Shown: positions 1 through 6,819, counted from the first letter of the stretch. The stretch: DNA of 8,998 nt from an uncultured Chlamydiaceae bacterium (GCA_945957185.1 CAMFKA010000080.1:1-8998); one strand, 5' to 3'. Translations and numbers: made by a program. Notes: a model not told the origin generated them from the sequence alone.

Positions 1-428
1 CTGATAATCTCGCGATACTTTGTTAACGTTTTTTTCACTTCGTCAGGAAGTTCCAACTTCTCCAGCTTTGCAATTTGATCTACTAAATTATCCACGTCGG
101 TCTGGGTGATGTAAGGTTTCAAGACGCTAAACTGTTCGATAAACAGATGGACGCTCGACAATTTTTTGTCCAGAGAAACCACCCCTTCAAAGGCTCCACG
201 AAGCCCTTTTTCTGTGGTTCCCGTTATAATCTGAATCGATTCTTTGATGTGGGGAGGGATCTGCATCTCCCCCTTGTTTTTTTCAACGAGGGCGATGCCG
301 ACAAAGACGTTATTGCAGTAAACTTTGATGAGTTCACCTCGTTTATCGAGGTTGACTGTGACGTTTTGAGCTTCAAATTTTTGTTCCGGGGAGGATAGAC
401 GAGAAATAGTTGAACCAGTAGAAGTCAT
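1..428 (-). CDS. Hypothetical protein, N-terminal part (runs off the left edge)
   Basis: An open minus-strand frame starts at an ATG (complement of 426-428) and stays open to the window edge, giving 142 complete codons. The start is supported by an AGGAG Shine-Dalgarno (complement of 435-439) with a 6-base spacer. The product begins MTSTGSTISRLSS and is soluble-looking, with no signal peptide or membrane segment in the visible part. It alternates beta-like stretches (about residues 20-70, for example LIKVYCNNVFVGIALVEK) with charged helical ones towards the visible end (DVDNLVDQIAKLEKLEL, then DEVKKTLTKYREII). I do not recognise the family. It lies 72 bases downstream of the large membrane protein gene on the same strand, so co-transcription is possible, though the AT-rich gap could hold its own promoter. 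The coding call is fairly secure from the frame length, the Shine-Dalgarno and sensible protein composition; the function is unknown. Confidence 0.75.
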   Translation of the reverse strand, partial: MTSTGSTISRLSSPEQKFEAQNVTVNLDKRGELIKVYCNNVFVGIALVEKNKGEMQIPPHIKESIQIITGTTEKGLRGAFEGVVSLDKKLSSVHLFIEQFSVLKPYITQTDVDNLVDQIAKLEKLELPDEVKKTLTKYREII

Positions 429-500
429 ATAGGGCTCCTATTTTTTTATCGTTAAACAAACGAAACAAACCCTATATAAATTGTAAATTATTTTTTGATT

Positions 501-1979
501 TTAAAGCAAGTCAATCAAGTTCGTATCTATTACCACATTTTCATCTAGTTGCGGTTCTTCGTCAACACTCCATTCCGCTTTCCTGTGAATTCCACCAAAA
601 ACTTCGGTAAGCAACTTCACATATCTCTCTTCGGAGTCTCTATTCTGCTTCCATCTCCACAAGCCTATTGCCGTAGATTTGACCATCAGCGCCCCGGCGC
701 TTGCAATCGCAAATCCCTGAGTGAGGGGCGTGCTGATAAAGAGAGTAACAGCAATGGAGTCGATGATATTCGAAACCAAAGCCCACTTGGTATTCATTTT
801 TCTTTCTGTCAATCTCCCTAGTAGCGCAGAGCGAACATTGCTATTGATCTCTTTAGTAAAGTTTTTGCTGCCGCTGTTCCTGTCTCCGGGAAGAATATCG
901 CCGTGTTTCTCGGCTTGAGTGTCTAAGTCGTGAAGGTCTTTTAGCACTTGAGGGTCTAGCGCTTTGATTAAAAATGCGAAAATTTTTCCATTTTCACGAA
1001 TTTTTGTTTTCCAACGCTCCGCCATCATCGAGTAGTCGAGCGCGACCCCTTCATCCCCTTTAATTTCATTGATCACAATTTGGTAGAAAATGAGATCGAA
1101 GATGTTTTTGGCAATGGCAAGCAAAACACCGGCAAAAGCGAAATAGATGCCACAGGCGCTGAAATTTTTGAGGAATTCATGGCTTTCGACATAAGTTTTC
1201 AAGGCGTAGAGGGCGATACTGAGATCTTCCACAAAAGAAAAATAACTGATGAGTGCACTTCCAATGGCGCCCATTCGTCCCGCAATAGAAACTCCAGGTC
1301 TAACCGCTTTGACAAGTGCTTCCAGCATGTTTTTTAACGCTAGCGCAGCATTGACTAAGTTCCCCACTCCAAGCACTGTCACCAATCCTTGCATCGCTAA
1401 CGAATCGGACAGAGCTCCCACAACCCTACAGAGGTTTCTGGCGAGGCGGTTTGCTTTGGTGACAAAGAAAAGGAACACTTCTGTTCTAGCGATAAATTTT
1501 TGAAAATCCGAGCGGTTATCTTTGTAGATATGACAAAGGTCTAAAAAGTCGTGGCGGATTTCTTGGATCAGCTTCGGATCTAACTGCTCTTCGTCTAACA
1601 TTGTCAGCAGCAATTCATACGATTGTTTAAAAGTTCCCGGGTTTGGATTGTCGAGAAAAATATTCAACAAGTATTCCAATTCTTCTTGGAATTCGGTTCC
1701 GCCGGCAGTGTCTAACTTATCAGCAATCACACTGATCTGCTTGGAAACGGCAGGATTGATTGTGACAAAGTAGCGCTCGCAGAACTCGTAAACTTTCCAA
1801 CCAAGGGATTCGTTATAAGCTTCGGCATAGGCGTGTTGTTCGGGAGTGAGCGCAATCGAGTTCAGTTGCTCAGCAGCAACTTCACTGATGGGGTTAGTGG
1901 CTTCCGAATTTCCGTCAAAAACGGGAAACGGAGAGCCTCCTGTCACCATGCTGTCGATTTTTTTTACTGAATCACTCAT
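501..1979 (-). CDS. Large hypothetical membrane protein with paired hydrophobic segments, possible inclusion-membrane-type protein
   Basis: This is a 492-residue protein ending ...TNLIDLL. I chose the ATG at 1979 rather than an ATG 36 bases upstream because AGAGGG (complement of 1984-1989) sits 4 bases before it and the extra leader would overlap the untranslated region. The N-terminus (about 1-60) is polar with no Sec signal. Residues about 60-180 are predicted helical and acidic. Hydrophobic stretches lie at about 188-216, 227-263, 272-305 (including YFAFAGVLLAIAKNIF) and 399-441. The last is a bilobed hairpin: two hydrophobic lobes around a short STPLTQG turn. Residues about 306-398 are charged. 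In chlamydiae, bilobed hydrophobic hairpins without a Sec signal are characteristic of inclusion-membrane (Inc) proteins secreted by type III secretion; applying that here is inference. Several segments are only moderately hydrophobic, so an ordinary membrane protein or a peripheral helical protein is possible. A TATAAT box lies about 40 bases upstream. Confidence 0.85.
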   Translation of the reverse strand: MSDSVKKIDSMVTGGSPFPVFDGNSEATNPISEVAAEQLNSIALTPEQHAYAEAYNESLGWKVYEFCERYFVTINPAVSKQISVIADKLDTAGGTEFQEELEYLLNIFLDNPNPGTFKQSYELLLTMLDEEQLDPKLIQEIRHDFLDLCHIYKDNRSDFQKFIARTEVFLFFVTKANRLARNLCRVVGALSDSLAMQGLVTVLGVGNLVNAALALKNMLEALVKAVRPGVSIAGRMGAIGSALISYFSFVEDLSIALYALKTYVESHEFLKNFSACGIYFAFAGVLLAIAKNIFDLIFYQIVINEIKGDEGVALDYSMMAERWKTKIRENGKIFAFLIKALDPQVLKDLHDLDTQAEKHGDILPGDRNSGSKNFTKEINSNVRSALLGRLTERKMNTKWALVSNIIDSIAVTLFISTPLTQGFAIASAGALMVKSTAIGLWRWKQNRDSEERYVKLLTEVFGGIHRKAEWSVDEEPQLDENVVIDTNLIDLL

Positions 1980-2018
1980 AGTACCCTCTAAGCACTCACA
2001 CTGATGCCTACACATATA

Positions 2019-2050
2019 ATTATAACAGTGAGGCGTTAAGATTCTGTTAA
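2019..2050 (-). promoter_or_regulatory. Putative promoter of the 492-residue protein gene
   Basis: On the minus strand a perfect TATAAT -10 box is the complement of 2019-2024. The best -35 candidate, TTAACA (complement of 2045-2050), is spaced 20 bases away, which is longer than the optimum, so the -10 carries most of the support. Transcription would begin near 2012, giving a leader of about 33 bases that includes the AGAGGG ribosome-binding site. Confidence 0.4.
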
Positions 2051-2071
2051 TGTTGTGATAAATTTTGATGA

Positions 2072-2086
2072 ATTTCGCAGCGAAAT
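2072..2086. promoter_or_regulatory. Short perfect dyad between divergent promoters
   Basis: ATTTCGC-A-GCGAAAT is a 15-base palindrome with 7-base arms around a central A. It lies between the minus-strand promoter of the 492-residue protein gene and the plus-strand promoter of tRNA-His, ending 2 bases before the tRNA -35 box. It could be a protein-binding dyad, a tiny hairpin or chance. There is no T-run typical of a terminator after it on the plus strand. Confidence 0.25.
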
Positions 2087-2088
2087 GC

Positions 2089-2117
2089 TTGCAAAAAAAT
2101 CCGGGGATCTGAATAAT
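2089..2117 (+). promoter_or_regulatory. Promoter of tRNA-His
   Basis: TTGCAA at 2089-2094 and AATAAT at 2112-2117 are separated by exactly 17 bases and fit a housekeeping sigma-factor promoter. The predicted start of transcription is near 2124, only about six bases before the tRNA 5' end, so very little 5' trimming would be needed. Confidence 0.5.
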
Positions 2118-2129
2118 TCATGCATTCAT

Positions 2130-2204
2130 GGCGATCGTAGCTCAGTTGGTTAGAGCGCGGGATTGTGGTTCCTGAGGTCGCGGGTTCGAACCCCGTCGAT
2201 CGCC
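2130..2204 (+). tRNA. tRNA-His (anticodon GTG)
   Basis: A full cloverleaf can be folded by eye. The acceptor stem is GCGATCG (2131-2137) with CGATCGC (2197-2203). The D-arm is GCTC/GAGC (2140-2143, 2153-2156). The anticodon stem is CGGGA/TCCTG (2158-2162, 2170-2174), with loop TTGTGGT and anticodon GTG at 2165-2167. The T-arm is GCGGG/CCCGT around TTCGAAC (2180-2196). An encoded G at 2130 can act as the histidine-specific G-1, opposite discriminator C at 2204, the main identity pair for HisRS. The 3' CCA is not encoded and must be added. Its product decodes CAC and CAT codons. The gene stands alone on the plus strand, divergent from the upstream hypothetical gene. Confidence 0.97.
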
Positions 2205-2235
2205 CTTCTTTTCCTATAACATCTCCCCCAAATAT

Positions 2236-2384
2236 CCCCTGCCCTTGCCCTTGCCCCTGCCCTTGCCCAAATTTTTACAAAACAGTGTTCGATCATTGAG
2301 TTTTGCACCGGATGTAAAGCGTATCGTCCTGCCAATTAAAGGACAAAATTTGGGCAAGGGCAGGGGCAAGGGCAAGGGCAGGGG
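2236..2384. repeat. Perfect 40-bp inverted repeat built of GGGCAA/GGGCAG hexamers
   Basis: Arms at 2236-2275 and 2345-2384 are exact reverse complements over 40 bases, with a 69-base spacer (2276-2344). Each arm is an imperfect tandem array of five hexamers (read on the plus strand in the right arm: GGGCAA, GGGCAG, GGGCAA, GGGCAA, GGGCAG) ending in an A/T block (AAAATTT). The spacer has no convincing ORF and contains a small CAAAAC/GTTTTG stem. The element fills the gap between tRNA-His and ftsK. Perfect identity of the arms points to recent origin, gene conversion or selection for pairing. It lacks the T-run of an ordinary intrinsic terminator after the right arm, although a transcript crossing it could form a very strong stem. 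Its right flank is shared with the repeat at 8904. Confidence 0.9.
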
Positions 2385-2388
2385 TGGG
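2352..2388 (+). other. Putative G-quadruplex motif
   Basis: Seven runs of three or four G (2352-2354, 2358-2360, 2363-2366, 2370-2372, 2376-2378, 2381-2384, 2386-2388) are separated by loops of 1-3 bases, well within the usual G3 loop 1-7 rule. The mirror arm at 2236-2268 has the same potential on the minus strand. The motif ends 61 bases before the ftsK start codon on the non-template strand. Folding in vivo is inference. Confidence 0.6.
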
Positions 2389-2400
2389 ATTACTACCCAG
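2368..2400 (-). repeat. Dispersed repeat end, copy A (CTGGGTAGTAA plus hexamer tract)
   Basis: Read on the minus strand this 33-base segment starts CTGGGTAGTAA and continues into the CCCCTGCCCTTGCCCTT tract. It matches 30 of 33 bases of 8904-8936 on the plus strand, with differences only at three positions just after CTGGGTAGTAA. No opposing CTGGGTAG end is seen on the tRNA side, so this copy is partial, rearranged or bounded differently from the copy at 8904. Confidence 0.8.
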
Positions 2401-2410
2401 TATCTTTTGG

Positions 2411-2440
2411 TTGAGTAATACTCCCCCTTCCCCTTATAGT
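2411..2440 (+). promoter_or_regulatory. Putative ftsK promoter, very close to the start codon
   Basis: TTGAGT (2411-2416) and TATAGT (2435-2440) are separated by 18 bases, a reasonable housekeeping promoter. The predicted transcript start, near 2447, would fall within a few bases of the ATG at 2450. Since no Shine-Dalgarno precedes this ATG, a leaderless or nearly leaderless ftsK mRNA is possible. The alternative is a more distant promoter, with this match being chance. Confidence 0.35.
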
Positions 2441-2449
2441 GATGACCAA

Positions 2450-4918
2450 ATGAGCAAAAAGAAAAAAACGGCAGGGCGTGCCACCAAAGGGAAGCCCTCA
2501 CAACACGATTCCACTGAGTTAACAGGTGTCGGCCTTTTGGTTTTCGCCTCGCTCCTGCTGCTGAGCTTGATCAGTTTTGCGCAAGACGGCTCCACCAAAA
2601 ATGCTGTAGGGGCTTTTGGTGCCTCGCTTGGCTACTTCTTCCTAGCCTCCTTTGGCCTTGGAAGCTACTTCCTCGTTGCTTTGTTTTATTGGTTAGGGTG
2701 GTGCTTGTTCTTCCGACAGCCAATCGAGCACTTTATCCGCCGACTAGCATGCTTCGGTGTCATGCTGATTTCGTTTAACATCCTCCTTTGCTGCATCGAG
2801 GACGTCTTCCCTTCCGCGGGAATATGGCTTCAAAAGAACTCTATGAAGCATTTGTGGGACAAGGGAGTAAAACTCCATGCCGGCGGAGCGCCATTCTACT
2901 ACCTCTACAAAGATCTTCCGGGCCTTAATTTCTCTCGCACCCTCAATTTTATCGGTGTTTTTTTAACCTTCGGCACAGCATTTATTTCTAGCGCGCTGCT
3001 TCTTTTCGATTACAATCCCTTAGCACTCTTAAAAACTGCGCTCACGTTCCTGTGGGAGCACCGCCCAAGCTTCAATTTTAAGCTACCTTCCTTTTCTTTC
3101 GAAAAAAGAGTTCAACCAGTTTTCAAGGAAGTCGACAACTCCCGTTTCGTAAAAGTGCGCACTGCCGACTCCCCTGCCCCCTCTATTGCAGACCCTAAAG
3201 CTATCCGACAAGATTTGCTAGAGATCAAACCCGAAACGCAATTGAAGGAGCGCCCCTCCCTCTCGAAGAAAGAAACGTTGATGCCTCCACCATCGCCCAT
3301 CCCCGCACCGCCATTCCCCGCTATCCAAACCGCAGCGCCAACGCCCCCTCCTACAACAAAACGTGACGCCGCGATCAATAGCCAAAAAATTATCAACGGA
3401 GACTTTGCAACGTTTCGCCTTCCTTCCGGCGGCTTGTTGACCACTCCGAAAAAGGTGGACCAATCTCTCATAAAGCAAGACTTAAAACGGCAAGCCGAAG
3501 TGTTGGAAGAAACGCTCTCAAGTTTCGGGATCGAAGCGAAAGTGGGACAGATCAATTGCGGTCCATCGATCACCTCTTTTGAAGTGCATCCCTCCATCGG
3601 TGTGAAGGTTCAGCGGATCAAAGCTCTAGAAAACGATATCGCCCTCAACATGGAAGCGAAATCGATCCGCATCATTGCTCCTATTCCCGGAAAAGCTGCC
3701 GTAGGAATTGAAGTTCCCAACGCGCAACCGCAAGAGGTTGCTTTTAAAGACATGTTGACCGCTTACCAGCAGTTAGGCAAGAAATTTAACATCCCCATTT
3801 TGCTAGGCAAAGCTGTCAATGGCGACTACGTCATGAGCGACCTCACTAAAATGCCTCACTGCATCATTGCAGGGGCAACGGGATCCGGAAAATCGGTTTG
3901 CATCAATACAATTGTAATGTCCGTGTTGCTAAATGCTAAGCCGGATGAGATCAAATTGATCATGGTCGACCCCAAAAAAGTGGAATTGACCCCCTACAGC
4001 AAACTACCGCATATGTTGGCTCCGGTGATTACGGAACCTCGAGGCGCTTGCGCTGCGTTGAATTGGATGGTGAAAGAGATGGAATTCCGGTATGAGCTTC
4101 TCAAGCTCATCGGCGTCCGCAACATCGACGCTTACAACTCTCGCACCGTCAATCAGGAGTTAGAGGACACCCTCGCAAAACGGCTAGACCGCGATATCCC
4201 ATTAAAGCTTCCTTTTATCGTGGGGATCATCGACGAACTTGCCGACCTGATGATGGTATCGAGCAATGACATTGAAACGCCGATTGCGCGCATTGCCCAG
4301 ATGGCGCGTGCGGTAGGGATTCACTTGATTTTGGCGACACAACGCCCCTCCCGAGAAGTCATTACTGGGTTAATCAAAGCGAACTTTCCGACTCGCATCT
4401 CCTTTAAAGTTGCTAGCCGCGTCAACAGCCAAATCATTTTGGATGAGACCGGAGCGGAAACTCTTTTGGGGAATGGGGACATGTTATTTTTACCTCCCGG
4501 TACGTCGCATTTAACGCGAGCGCAGGGGGCTTATATCCGCGATGAAGACATCAATGCCGTCGTCAAATACATCTGCGACCAAGCGCCACCGAATTATGTG
4601 ATCCATTCGTTTGACGAGATGGGCTCAGGCTATGACGGAGGCGGAGAAAGCAAATTTAACGGTGAAGAACAACCAAAAGACGATCTTTACGAAGAAGCTT
4701 TGGACGTTATTTTAAGCACCGGCAACGCTTCGACTACGTTTTTGCAGAGAAAGCTCAAAGTGGGGTATGCCCGTGCTGCTAGCATCATCGATCAATTGGA
4801 AGCCAACGGCGTTGTTGGTCCCGCGGATGGCAGCAAGCCAAGAAAGATATTGGCCAAGAAAAACCAAATGGATGAAGAGGAAGAGGCTTTTAGCGCCTTG
4901 ATGGGTGAAGAGGAGTAG
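2450..4918 (+). CDS. ftsK: DNA translocase FtsK/SpoIIIE family
   Basis: This is a complete 822-residue inner-membrane DNA pump that moves chromosome ends through the division septum and couples segregation to division. I chose the ATG at 2450 (MSKKKKTAG) rather than a GTG at 2384, because the extra 22 residues would be encoded by the repeat flank; no good Shine-Dalgarno is visible. Four membrane segments lie at about 24-44, 61-87, 97-117 and 165-187. A Pro-rich linker follows (about 190-340, densest at 278-306). The motor has the alpha/beta part from about 344, Walker A GATGSGKS at 475-482, Walker B ending in D595-E596, and the conserved ATQRPSREVITGLIK segment. The C-terminal gamma winged helix is at about 744-802; in the family it reads polar guide sequences. 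All catalytic residues are present and the length fits a chlamydial FtsK. Chlamydiae lack FtsZ but keep FtsK as a divisome component. It appears monocistronic. Confidence 0.97.
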   Translation: MSKKKKTAGRATKGKPSQHDSTELTGVGLLVFASLLLLSLISFAQDGSTKNAVGAFGASLGYFFLASFGLGSYFLVALFYWLGWCLFFRQPIEHFIRRLACFGVMLISFNILLCCIEDVFPSAGIWLQKNSMKHLWDKGVKLHAGGAPFYYLYKDLPGLNFSRTLNFIGVFLTFGTAFISSALLLFDYNPLALLKTALTFLWEHRPSFNFKLPSFSFEKRVQPVFKEVDNSRFVKVRTADSPAPSIADPKAIRQDLLEIKPETQLKERPSLSKKETLMPPPSPIPAPPFPAIQTAAPTPPPTTKRDAAINSQKIINGDFATFRLPSGGLLTTPKKVDQSLIKQDLKRQAEVLEETLSSFGIEAKVGQINCGPSITSFEVHPSIGVKVQRIKALENDIALNMEAKSIRIIAPIPGKAAVGIEVPNAQPQEVAFKDMLTAYQQLGKKFNIPILLGKAVNGDYVMSDLTKMPHCIIAGATGSGKSVCINTIVMSVLLNAKPDEIKLIMVDPKKVELTPYSKLPHMLAPVITEPRGACAALNWMVKEMEFRYELLKLIGVRNIDAYNSRTVNQELEDTLAKRLDRDIPLKLPFIVGIIDELADLMMVSSNDIETPIARIAQMARAVGIHLILATQRPSREVITGLIKANFPTRISFKVASRVNSQIILDETGAETLLGNGDMLFLPPGTSHLTRAQGAYIRDEDINAVVKYICDQAPPNYVIHSFDEMGSGYDGGGESKFNGEEQPKDDLYEEALDVILSTGNASTTFLQRKLKVGYARAASIIDQLEANGVVGPADGSKPRKILAKKNQMDEEEEAFSALMGEEE

Positions 4919-4959
4919 TCGTCCACACCAGACGTTAACCGCTAGCTTTTGACAAGTTA

Positions 4960-5075
4960 TTACCACTGAGCCACTGAGCTCACAGAGGAAAAGTGAGAAA
5001 ATGAGACATTTTGTTCGATTCTATAAAAACTCATTCGCTCATTTACCCTCAGTGAGCTCAGTGGCTCAGTGGTAA
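4960..5075. repeat. Inverted repeat built of CTCAGTGG-like units
   Basis: The outer arms 4960-4983 and 5052-5075 are perfect 24-base reverse complements. The pairing continues inward imperfectly to 5005 and 5030 (16 of 22 further positions), giving arms of 46 bases with 40 identities around a 24-base loop (5006-5029). The outer right arm reads as tandem CTCAGTGAG, CTCAGTGG, CTCAGTGG units. A short direct repeat TCACAGAGG occurs at 4980-4988 and again at 5080-5088. The structure fills most of the ftsK-downstream spacer and could fold in RNA from either strand, so it may stop transcription in both directions. The right arm is followed by only a short A-run on the plus strand (U-run for a minus-strand transcript). 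Confidence 0.85.
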
Positions 5076-5111
5076 AAAATCACAGAGGGAATTGTTGAGA
5101 GGGAAAAAATT

Positions 5112-5351
5112 ATGAAATCGGACCATCACTTGCAACGATTTAAACAAATGGGTTATGCTTTTATCGCGATGGCGTTCTTTTTCGCCGCCGGGGCTTATGT
5201 ATTCCCTGTCGAGCCGTTCAGCGAAAGATACGATTGGGTCTACCTCGCAGAAGAGGAGAAAGAATCGTTTTACATGGTCTCGACAATATTCATTGTCGCC
5301 GCAGCCTACTGTCTGCGCAGGCCCAAACTTATGTCTAAAAACACCCTATAG
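5112..5351 (+). CDS. Small two-helix membrane protein, unknown
   Basis: This 79-residue protein begins at an ATG with GAGAGGG (5097-5103) 8 bases upstream. Two hydrophobic helices lie at about 14-32 (GYAFIAMAFFFAAGAYVF) and 54-68 (YMVSTIFIVAAAYCL). A polar, acidic loop of about 20 residues (ERYDWVYLAEEEKES) joins them, and the C-terminus is basic (RRPKLMSK). By the positive-inside rule the basic C-terminal tail should be cytoplasmic, which puts the acidic loop outside. I do not recognise a family. It is the first gene of an apparent operon: the next start codon is 15 bases after its stop. Codon use and spacing look genuine, but its small size keeps confidence below that of its neighbours. The overlapping plus-strand frame at 5155 is dismissed as a shadow. 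Confidence 0.7.
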   Translation: MKSDHHLQRFKQMGYAFIAMAFFFAAGAYVFPVEPFSERYDWVYLAEEEKESFYMVSTIFIVAAAYCLRRPKLMSKNTL

Positions 5352-5366
5352 CGAATAGGATTGATT

Positions 5367-6812
5367 ATGAAACTAAAAAACTCAATTAAAACAACATTCA
5401 TCGGCGTATTACTTGCCTCGAAAGCTCTGGCTGCCGACGTTACGGAACATACATTTTCGGGTGGAACATTCATTCGTTATACCCTTCCCGAAGGTGTTTC
5501 GGCACTTACAGCCACCCCTACAACATTGACCGACGTTAAATACTCAATTCCATTCGTAGGAGAGGTCTCTTTATCAGGAAAAGGCAACTTGATTAAAACC
5601 GAAAATGGGGAGTATCAGCTCACATTGAATCCCCAAATTGATGCCGACGCTGCAATTCAGAACGGATCCCCTGTTTTAACATGGAAATTTATCAAGAGTG
5701 GCGATAACGGAGCTCTTACTCTCAATGTCAGCGATGCGGGAGAACATTTAAAAGTTGCACCGTTTGTGCTCAATCAAGTTTACAATCAGCTTGTGGGCGA
5801 ATCCTTTGAATTCAAACATGAGTTCACAAAATCGGACGAAGATGACGACAGCTACGTCAACAAAGAAACGCTTCTTATTACAAATGCTGTTTCCTCCTCT
5901 TTACAAAAAGATGCAGATACGAAAACGCAAATCGAACCCATTAAAAACCCCTTTGGAGTCTTTAAAGAGATCAGCGCAGTCGCCTCTTACATCTCCGGAA
6001 AGGACTACTCCGACTACAAAAAGAACCTCGATCTGAAATATCACATCAAAGGTCAACAAAACTTTCAATTAGACGGCACCGCAGTTGCGGGATACCCATT
6101 TGCAAAAGTTGCCGGCGCGGAAAACCTTCCGGGCTACACAGCTACAGTTGCCGTTCCGGTCATCGATTTGTCGCTGAATACGGATGAAGAGAAAAAAGCA
6201 GTCCGCGTGACTGTCGAACACAACATCGACGCTTATCAGGAAATTTTAAAGGATTACAACAATCCGTTTACTAACGCCATTGCAGCTTCGTTAGCGAAGC
6301 ACAAAGAGGAGTTGGTAAAGCGGGTTTTTGACTACTTTACCAATTTTTCCAAAGACGATGTAGGTTCCTTTTTCCTCACCATCAAATTTGGAAACCAAAA
6401 TCTAAACGCGCAAAGCGACCGCACACTTTCTGAAATCGATCTCGTGATCCGAAAGTTTAATCTCAAAGTCCTCTCCGATGTGACTGAATCTTCCCAGAAA
6501 GTGGTCTTTTCTATGGAACATCCACAAACATCTATTCAAGAACTGGTCAGTTACGTCATGAGCAATGCCACTATCGTTGAACCGATTTTGGTCGATCTCG
6601 GTTATTGGGAAGTCGTCAAAAATTTTGCTAATGCAGAAAAACTGCTCTCTCTGCTAAGACAATTATCAAACGATCCAAAAGCTACAGGCGACGCTCCGCT
6701 TACGATCACTTACGCTGTCACAAGTGCCGGCACAAAAGTGGGTACTGTTTCTATCGAAGGGGCTACTCAGGCTGTCATGACCTGGATGCTGTCCATCGTC
6801 CCTATCAAATAG
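5367..6812 (+). CDS. Exported protein of unknown function, 481 residues
   Basis: The start at ATG 5367 is preferred over an in-frame TTG at 5361 because AGGA (5357-5360) is 6 bases upstream. The N-terminus is a clear Sec signal peptide: basic MKLKNSIK, hydrophobic core TFIGVLLASK, and an ALA-ADV cleavage site after about residue 22. The mature part has no further membrane segment and I see no cysteine in it. Composition alternates beta-like Thr/Val/Leu-rich strands (about 25-125 and 240-290) with helices (about 300-345 and 385-450), and there is a notably acidic SDEDDDS patch near residue 155. It should be periplasmic or outer-membrane associated. I do not recognise the family; a resemblance to DUF945-like exported proteins would be worth testing. 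It sits between a small membrane protein gene and copA, 15 and 7 bases from each, so it is probably co-transcribed with the copper exporter. It lacks obvious Cys, Met or His metal-binding clusters. Confidence 0.88.
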   Translation: MKLKNSIKTTFIGVLLASKALAADVTEHTFSGGTFIRYTLPEGVSALTATPTTLTDVKYSIPFVGEVSLSGKGNLIKTENGEYQLTLNPQIDADAAIQNGSPVLTWKFIKSGDNGALTLNVSDAGEHLKVAPFVLNQVYNQLVGESFEFKHEFTKSDEDDDSYVNKETLLITNAVSSSLQKDADTKTQIEPIKNPFGVFKEISAVASYISGKDYSDYKKNLDLKYHIKGQQNFQLDGTAVAGYPFAKVAGAENLPGYTATVAVPVIDLSLNTDEEKKAVRVTVEHNIDAYQEILKDYNNPFTNAIAASLAKHKEELVKRVFDYFTNFSKDDVGSFFLTIKFGNQNLNAQSDRTLSEIDLVIRKFNLKVLSDVTESSQKVVFSMEHPQTSIQELVSYVMSNATIVEPILVDLGYWEVVKNFANAEKLLSLLRQLSNDPKATGDAPLTITYAVTSAGTKVGTVSIEGATQAVMTWMLSIVPIK

Positions 6813-6819
6813 AGGTATC

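Noticed and set aside
147..398. Plus-strand frame of 83 codons near the left edge
   Set aside because: It is the antisense of the well-supported minus-strand gene at 1-428, which has a Shine-Dalgarno and better composition.
2150..2335. Minus-strand frame overlapping the tRNA
   Set aside because: It runs antisense through tRNA-His and into one arm of the inverted repeat, with no sign of coding.
2236..2384. CRISPR array from repeated GC-rich units
   Set aside because: The units are contiguous hexamers without unique spacers, and the arms are inverted rather than direct.
2384..2449. Longer FtsK using GTG at 2384
   Set aside because: The added residues come from repeat sequence and the promoter region, and the ATG at 2450 gives a typical basic FtsK N-terminus.
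2214..2501. Minus-strand frame encoding a GKG/PLPLP-rich protein
   Set aside because: Its low-complexity peptide is just the hexamer inverted repeat translated; it overlaps the ftsK start and has no ribosome-binding site.
3112..3597. Antisense frame of 161 codons within ftsK
   Set aside because: It mirrors the Pro-rich linker and start of the motor of FtsK; Gly/Ser-rich peptide with no recognisable domain.
4949..4954. TTGACA as a -35 box for the copA operon
   Set aside because: No acceptable -10 box lies 16-18 bases downstream; that stretch is inside the inverted repeat arm.
6813..6819. Copper-responsive operator directly upstream of copA
   Set aside because: Only 7 bases separate copA from the preceding stop, leaving no room for a promoter or operator, and none was seen before 5112.
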